Source: JL08 sp039969355
Lineage (GTDB): Bacteria; Pseudomonadota; Alphaproteobacteria; Rhodobacterales; Rhodobacteraceae
Direction of reading: 5' to 3'
Length of the DNA: 64,000 nt
Assembly: GCA_039969355.1 (NCBI GenBank)
Contig: JBDVOA010000018.1
Coordinates: 209,096 to 273,095, forward strand
Under the pieces are notes generated by a model. That model had not been told where the DNA came from and did no database searches. It worked only from the letters and a program-made list of their open reading frames with translations. Numbering within the stretch: position 1 is the stretch's first letter; the number at the start of each line of letters is the position of its first letter. This document shows positions 59,847 through 64,000 of the stretch, piece after piece. The position numbers and the translations under genes were made by a program.

Positions 59847-61449
59847 TTTGGCATCAGGTCATTGTCGTATCGAGGGGTCTCGACACGTTCAGAAAATGCC
59901 TCAGTTCGGCTTTTTGGTCAACGACAGTCTCTCCCATAACAAACACAGAGTACGCTTTTGCGGCTCTCACCGTCCTTAAGACGAGATCATCGGGTCGCTA
60001 ACACAGAAGGCCTGAACATTATCTACGAGGTCAGATGACTGCCTCCACGGCCCTTACAGAGAAAGGTCCTTCTGTGATCGATCACCCCTCAAAGAAAGGG
60101 CGATAGGTCTCGCCATGTTTGATGATCCCATGAACAGTACGGGCCATCTTGGCGGCGATAGCGGTATACGCCTTGCGGCGCAAATGTGTGTTTTGACGGT
60201 CCTTGGCGATGTAACGCTCAAACTTGTCCCGGAAGACATTGGTGCGCTGCAGGATAGCGACTTGGCCGGCCAACCACAGGGTGCGGCGCAAGCGGGCATT
60301 CCCGTATTTTGACAACTTGGTTTGGCCACGGAATGTGCCCGACTGGATGGTTGCCAAGTCCATACCACAGAATTTTAAGAACTGCCGGTGGTGTCCAAAG
60401 CGGCGCAAGTCGCCAGCTTCTGCGAGGATGGTCAGGGCGTTGATCGGGCCGATCCCGGGTATTGATGTCAGCAACTGATAGTCAGGCAGATCTTTGAAAA
60501 GCGCGACGGCACGAGCTTCGATTTGATTGCGTTGCGCAATGAGACTGCGACCTTCTCCAAGAACCAAGCGGAACATAGTGATAGCATCAGAATCTGGGGC
60601 AACCGGCAATCCCACAGAAGACTTGGCGGTCTCGTAAATAACCGCAATTAAACGATCTTTCGAAACCTTGCGCCCCACAACATCCCAAGCGTCAGTGGTG
60701 AATGCGTCCATGCCCATGGTGCTGATAATGTGCGGCGATGGATAGCGTTCAAGGAATGCAAAGAACCAATCACTGCGCGAGCTGCGATGAAAGCGGTCAG
60801 CTTCGGGAAAGTACAACGGCAAATAATGTGTCAGCACGCGGTGCCAAAGCTCGGTCTTTGACTTCGAAACGATATCATGGGTTTTGGACAGCTCTTGAAT
60901 GTCGTTCGTACCCTGCACCAGTGGGTCATGGTAAAACTGCTCGTTCCCGATCTCCATCATATGCAGGATGACTTGGGCGTCCTTCGGGTCATTCTTGTCC
61001 CAGCTGTTGTTGAGTGCTTCCCGCGTACGCGCCAAAGCAACCGACGACACTAGCTTTACCTCAAAGCCTGCGGTTGCCAGATGGTACGCCAAGACCCGGT
61101 GATAATTAACGGTCGCCTCAAAGGCTACACGAACTGGGCGTCCGTATTCCTTCAACGCGGTGACGAGGCGATTAAAGTCGGCAAGGCTGTTCAAGACGGT
61201 TAAACGGCGCCGGCGTTTCTTATCTGGAACAGCAATCAAAACTTCATGCCGCGCTTTGGCAATGTCGATGGCAACCAAAACAGGTGCATCTTGTGCAATA
61301 GTCATCTCGGTCATAATCGGTCTCCTTTACAGTGTGGTTTGTGCAAAACCACTGTAGGGACCTGAGGCACGGCTATGACCACCTGCTGCGCTAATTGAGG
61401 GCTGCGCAGGTGGCCAAAGCCTATCAATCAGCGTCATTCCGAAGGTGTT
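59826..61449 (-). mobile_element. IS1111-type (IS110 family) insertion sequence
   Basis: The element lies between two copies of ACGGCCCT (59818-59825 and 61450-61457), inside orfB of the IS3 element. It has subterminal inverted repeats, the mark of the IS1111 group: CGGAATAACTGGCTGATT (59831-59848) against CGGAATGACGCTGATT (complement of 61426-61441). One transposase gene is on the minus strand. The 256 bases behind it (59826-60081) are non-coding, where IS1111 elements are expected to encode the bridge RNA, and contain a third ACGGCCCT (60047-60054). The right boundary could include the 8-mer, since one copy may belong to the element. Confidence 0.8.
60082..61314 (-). CDS. IS110/IS1111-family transposase
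   Basis: A 410-residue DEDD-type recombinase. The N-terminal RuvC-like domain begins VLVAIDIAKARHEVLIAVPD with the first Asp, and carries AFEATVNYHRVLAYHL and WDKNDPKDAQVILHMM with later acidic residues. The C-terminal Transposase_20 domain contains LTSIPGIGPINALTILAEAG and LKFCGMDLATIQSGTFRGQT, with the conserved Ser near residue 320. It is full length with no stops, so the element may still be active. The start at 61314 or the Met four codons later are both possible. Confidence 0.9.
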   Translation of the reverse strand: MTEMTIAQDAPVLVAIDIAKARHEVLIAVPDKKRRRRLTVLNSLADFNRLVTALKEYGRPVRVAFEATVNYHRVLAYHLATAGFEVKLVSSVALARTREALNNSWDKNDPKDAQVILHMMEIGNEQFYHDPLVQGTNDIQELSKTHDIVSKSKTELWHRVLTHYLPLYFPEADRFHRSSRSDWFFAFLERYPSPHIISTMGMDAFTTDAWDVVGRKVSKDRLIAVIYETAKSSVGLPVAPDSDAITMFRLVLGEGRSLIAQRNQIEARAVALFKDLPDYQLLTSIPGIGPINALTILAEAGDLRRFGHHRQFLKFCGMDLATIQSGTFRGQTKLSKYGNARLRRTLWLAGQVAILQRTNVFRDKFERYIAKDRQNTHLRRKAYTAIAAKMARTVHGIIKHGETYRPFFEG

Positions 61450-61457
61450 ACGGCCCT

Positions 61458-61724
61458 GAGTACGTCAGTGGCACGGTGATGGAATGGGCGGAGCACAGGG
61501 GCATAGACCTGGCGCACATTCAGCCCGGAAAGCCACAGCAGAACGCTTATGTCGAGCGCTACAACAGGACGGTCCGGCATGAATGGCTGGACATCCATAT
61601 CTTCGAAACCATCGACGAGGTGCAGCAGATTGCCACCGAGTGGTTCTGGTCCTACAACAACGAGCGCCCCAACATGGGCAATGGCGGCGTGACACCCGCC
61701 CAGAAACTGAGAATGGCCGCATAA
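61458..61724 (+). pseudogene. IS3-family transposase OrfB, 3' part
   Basis: The frame EYVSGTVMEWAEHRGIDLAH followed by IQPGKPQQNAYVERYNRTVR carries the catalytic Glu region and continues exactly the DNGP break at 59825. It ends NGGVTPAQKLRMAA with TAA at 61722-61724, a normal OrfB end. An in-frame start at 61395 lies in the IS1111 end and is accidental. Confidence 0.8.
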
Positions 61725-61768
61725 ATTCTACGTCCAAGCCCCCGCACAAATGGGGGGATTACCCCTGT

Positions 61769-62049
61769 CATATCTGCTTGGGCTTTCCCCTAACTAATAC
61801 GCTTCCACCGGCCAGAAACGCTTGGCCAATCGGTCTGGTGATGCCAGACTGACTGGCGTAGAGTTTACTACGCACTTTTTGATTGTCAGACGATATGGTG
61901 GAAGGTGGCAGACGATGACGACAACAACCCAAGTTTTCCTGATCATAACTCTCGCTGAGCTTTTGAACGGCATCGTCTATGTGTGGCTTTACTAAGGCCA
62001 AGGTATAGATGTCTGAGACCTTGATGAACTGGAATCAAGCTCTCGCGAC
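61769..62049. other. Unassigned stretch between the IS3 element and the kinase fragment
   Basis: 281 bases. A minus-strand frame of about 77 codons (61768-62001) can be read, but I do not recognise it. It may be remnant DNA from another element. No repeat or RNA is evident. Confidence 0.3.
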
Positions 62050-62375
62050 TTAGGCGTGAACTTCCAACGTAAGTTCATCGCAAGCGGGAAGCGTGATGAG
62101 AAACTCAGCCCCCGACCCACCGCACGGCTCGATCGATAGCTCACCCCCCATTTTTCGGATCGCCTGGCGGGAAATAGTCAGCCCGAGGCCGATACCCTGC
62201 TGCTCCCTTGTGTCGGATGTGTCTTGTTGCCAGAAAGGCTGAAATATCTTCTCCTGAAGATTATCGGGAATGCCGGGGCCTGAATCTTTTACACGGATGC
62301 TTAATTGGCCTGTATCCCTCGCCACTATAACCCGAACTTCAGTATCCTCAGGAGAAAATTTGGCCGCATTCGAGA
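62050..62375 (-). pseudogene. Sensor histidine kinase C-terminal fragment
   Basis: The minus-strand frame reads LSNAAKFSPEDTEVRVIVA (N box), then IRVKDSGPGIPDNLQEKIFQ (G1 box) and IGLGLTISRQAIRKMGGELS (G2 box), the ATPase domain of a two-component sensor kinase. The His-containing dimerisation domain and everything upstream are missing: the match stops at 62375, where the IS5-family inverted repeat begins. The stop is at 62050. No response regulator is adjacent. Confidence 0.75.
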
Positions 62376-63428
62376 GGCATTGTTGCAGAACTCTCGCGGC
62401 GGAGGATTCACATCACGAATCCATGCGGTTAGACCAATGGCATGAGCAAGCCCAAACCCGCCCGCTACCGCACGACGAATTGGTCCGCCTACAACGCTGC
62501 GCTCCGCAAGCGCGGGTCTTTGTTGATCTGGCTGGACAAGGGGATGGCTTGGCACGCGCCGAATGAGGGCCGCCCTGGGCGCCCGCCGGTGTTCTCGAAT
62601 GCGGCGATCCAATTCTGCCTGTCGATCAAAGTGCTGTTCAAGCTGCCGCTCAGACAGACCGCCGGGATGGTCGCCAGTCTGCTGCGGCTCGCGGAACTGG
62701 ACTGGCCCGTTCCGGACTATTCGACCTTGAGCCGGAGGCAGAAGACCCTGAAGGTGCAGATTCCCTATCGCCGTGCTGGCGGGCCGCTGAACCTGCTGGT
62801 GGATAGCACCTGCATCAAGTTCCTCGGCGATGGCGAGTGGCAAGCCCGGAAGCACGGTGTTCAAGGGCGACGCCAATGGCGCAAGGTCCATCTGGCCATG
62901 GACACTGCCACATCCGACATCCGTGCGGTCGAGTTTACCCCCAGCCGGGAAGGCGACAGCCCCGTCCTGCCAGACCTTCTCAACCAGATCCCGGACGACG
63001 AAGACATCAGCACCGTGACGGCAGATGGTGCCTACGACACCCGCCGTTGCCACAGTGCTATCATCGCACGCGGTGGCACGGCGATCATCCCGATCCGCAA
63101 GAATGGCCGACCGTGGAGGGATGATCGCCCAGCCGCTCGGGCCCGCAACGAAACCTTGCGCGCCACACGGCACTACGGCCGGGCGTTCTGGAAGCGGTGG
63201 ACCGGATACCACGCCCGCAGCCGCGCTGAGGCCAAGATGCGCTGCCTCAAGGCCTTCGGCGAGCGGATCGCCGCAAGAGACCCAGACCGCCAAACCGCCG
63301 AAATCCACATCCGCGTCGCACTCATCAACCGCTTCAATGCCCTCGGCACCGCCGAGATCGTCCGCGTGGCCTGAACCGGAAGGGGAAAGGGGAAGTCATG
63401 CCTCAAGCCGCCTTAATGCAATAATGCC
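62376..63428. mobile_element. IS5-family insertion sequence
   Basis: A 1053-base element with ends GGCATTGTTGCA (62376-62387) and the complement of GGCATTATTGCA (63417-63428), matching at 11 of 12 positions. It carries one transposase gene on the plus strand. The two flanks are unrelated gene remnants (histidine kinase and IS256), and no target duplication is visible, so a deletion or recombination has followed insertion. Confidence 0.85.
62442..63374 (+). CDS. IS5-family transposase
   Basis: A 310-residue DDE transposase, intact. The N-terminus MSKPKPARYRTTNWSAYNAA and the stretch NLLVDSTCIKFLGDGEW with the first Asp, VTADGAYDTRRCH with the second, and WTGYHARSRAEAKMRC with the Glu region (Y-2-R-3-E) match the IS903-like part of the family. 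The large frame on the opposite strand (62325-63308) is its shadow. The element has both ends and may be mobile. Confidence 0.9.
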   Translation: MSKPKPARYRTTNWSAYNAALRKRGSLLIWLDKGMAWHAPNEGRPGRPPVFSNAAIQFCLSIKVLFKLPLRQTAGMVASLLRLAELDWPVPDYSTLSRRQKTLKVQIPYRRAGGPLNLLVDSTCIKFLGDGEWQARKHGVQGRRQWRKVHLAMDTATSDIRAVEFTPSREGDSPVLPDLLNQIPDDEDISTVTADGAYDTRRCHSAIIARGGTAIIPIRKNGRPWRDDRPAARARNETLRATRHYGRAFWKRWTGYHARSRAEAKMRCLKAFGERIAARDPDRQTAEIHIRVALINRFNALGTAEIVRVA

Positions 63429-63590
63429 GTGCGAACCCGAGGCCACTTCCCGAGCCATGAGGCGGCAGCAAAGTTGATCTATTTGGCGCTCAATGCTACT
63501 TCCGTCGAGTGGAAGCGATCTGTGCGTGAATGGCACCGCGTTAAAAGCCAACTCGCCATCATGTTCGAAGAACGCTTTCCCATGGCGTAA
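63429..63590 (+). pseudogene. IS256/mutator transposase C-terminal remnant
   Basis: Directly after the IS5 end the frame reads RTRGHFPSHEAAAKLIYLAL then REWHRVKSQLAIMFEERFPM and stops at 63590. This is the C-terminal end of mutator-type transposases (FP...AA.KL.YLAL...W...L.QFAI.FE.R). The following AATTACGCACACTCCC (63611-63626) resembles the terminal repeat of that family. The rest of the gene is gone. Confidence 0.7.
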
Positions 63591-63815
63591 CTAAAGGCGT
63601 CAGGGCACAAAATTACGCACACTCCCACTTATTATGGCGACAGAGGGTTGGCGCCGCTAAATTTCTCCTTTCTTTTACCTTTCTGGTCGGCCGCCTTCGG
63701 GCGGCCGATATTTTTTTCGACACGCGGGAATAGAATGCACCCCGGGCACGTCACTCAGTCATGAAGCCGCTGCATACCGTGGAGTGCAAAGGCTTCCAAC
63801 CACGGGAGGAAAGAC
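63591..63815. promoter_or_regulatory. Region upstream of the final gene
   Basis: About 225 bases holding the IS256 end, the terminator at 63687-63717 and probably the promoter of the gene starting at 63816. A GGGAGGAAAG ribosome site precedes that ATG. Confidence 0.4.
63687..63717 (+). terminator. Strong Rho-independent terminator
   Basis: TCGGCCGCC (63687-63695), loop TTCG, GGCGGCCGA (63700-63708), then TATTTTTTTT. A perfect nine-base-pair GC-rich stem with a stable tetraloop. It lies 97 bases after the IS256 remnant with no intact plus-strand gene before it, so the gene it served has probably been replaced by the insertion elements. Confidence 0.85.
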
Positions 63816-64000
63816 ATGAAAATCATAGAAAACGTAAAGCGTCGGCATTTCCTGATCGGATCGGCGGGCACGATGGTGGCTGCTGCAGTCGGGGCACCGG
63901 CGATGGCGCAATCAGACGGGGAGCCGCTGCCCGACTACGTCGCATGGAAAGACGCCGAGGACATGATCGTCCATTCCAAGCAGACGCTTGAGGCGGAGCG
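63816..64000 (+). CDS. 5' part of a Tat-exported protein, possibly sulfite oxidase-family molybdoenzyme
   Basis: Sixty-one codons are visible before the window ends. A twin-arginine signal (NVKRRHFLIGSAGTMVAAAV, residues 6-25, cleavage near AMA-QS) means a folded cofactor protein is exported. The mature start DYVAWKDAEDMIVHSKQTLE recalls the N-terminus of periplasmic sulfite oxidase-type molybdenum enzymes, from memory only. If right, it would oxidise sulfite, a product of sulfonate degradation. The ATG at 63816 is supported by GGGAGGAAAG. Confidence 0.5.
   Translation, partial: MKIIENVKRRHFLIGSAGTMVAAAVGAPAMAQSDGEPLPDYVAWKDAEDMIVHSKQTLEAE

Larger units (their letters stand above)
58936..61764. 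mobile_element. IS3-family element, split by an IS1111-type insertion
   Basis: The ends are the perfect inverted repeat GGGTAATCCCCCC at 58936-58948 and its complement at 61752-61764; the true tips may lie a few bases outside. Without the insertion the element is about 1.2 kb with orfA and orfB. The insertion separates the second catalytic Asp of orfB from the Glu, so the element is dead. No clear target duplication was seen at the ends. Confidence 0.8.

Noticed and set aside
59818..61457. The 8-base repeats as an ordinary transposition target duplication
   Set aside because: The IS110 family moves by a different mechanism that does not duplicate long targets, and the same 8-mer is present within the element tail, so an end-target match is a better explanation.
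62325..63308. A long minus-strand frame opposite the IS5 transposase
   Set aside because: It reads as low-complexity Ala/Gly/Pro-rich antisense of a GC-rich transposase whose DDE motifs are all on the plus strand.
1..64000. CRISPR array, tRNA, rRNA or replication origin
   Set aside because: No regularly spaced repeats, no cloverleaf-like conserved arms and no rRNA segments were noticed in the intergenic regions; a covariance-model scan would be needed to exclude a tRNA.

Overview
The window looks like chromosomal DNA of a marine alphaproteobacterium of the Rhodobacterales (Roseobacter-type) group. The family content points that way: a TAXI-type TRAP transporter, a tripartite tricarboxylate transporter beside a split sulfopyruvate decarboxylase, an aglEFGAK alpha-glucoside locus, a VPLPA-CTERM surface protein, several LysR regulators and Tat-exported redox enzymes. 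No rRNA, tRNA or CRISPR array was seen. Names below come from motifs and family knowledge, not from database searches.

Layout. 1-3.3 kb: a class III aminotransferase convergent with an FMN glutamate-synthase-like protein, with a shared terminator. 3.7-14.3 kb: one long plus-strand cluster of TAXI TRAP transporter, universal stress protein, nitrilase-family amidase, a 912-residue Orn/Lys/Arg-type decarboxylase, an ATP-grasp ligase and a C45 Ntn-hydrolase. This is the best candidate here for an undescribed amino-acid or amide pathway. 14.3-18.5 kb: a DadA-like FAD oxidase, a LysE exporter, an MltB-type lytic transglycosylase lipoprotein and a VOC protein. 18.5-19.1 kb: a scar made of two gene remnants. 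19.2-25.3 kb: a minus-strand operon of acyl-CoA dehydrogenase, ThDP enzyme, TTC38-like TPR protein and Tat-exported cyclase-family hydrolase, behind a LysR gene. 25.6-30.3 kb: katG, then a PdxA paralogue overlapping a TIM-barrel/cupin fusion gene.

30.6-34.6 kb: a FecR-domain protein with a CHASE2 nucleotide cyclase, then a VPLPA-CTERM protein. 34.9-42.7 kb: an apparent sulfolactate catabolic unit (ComDE, TctABC, an FMN L-type and an FAD D-type hydroxyacid dehydrogenase, and a divergent LysR). 42.7-45.0 kb: an integrase remnant and a cyclase-TPR protein. 45.2-54.3 kb: an alpha-glucoside ABC transporter with alpha-glucosidase (minus) divergent from a LacI regulator and beta-glucosidase (plus), with a palindromic operator candidate between them. 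54.7-57.4 kb: an exported multicopper oxidase operon with three c-type cytochromes.

57.4-63.6 kb is a mobile-element graveyard: an XRE-VirB9 chimera, GrpB, orfA and IstA fragments, an IS3-family element split by an IS1111-type element, a histidine kinase fragment abutting an IS5-family element, and an IS256 tail. The last 185 bases hold the start of a Tat-exported protein that resembles the sulfite oxidase family.
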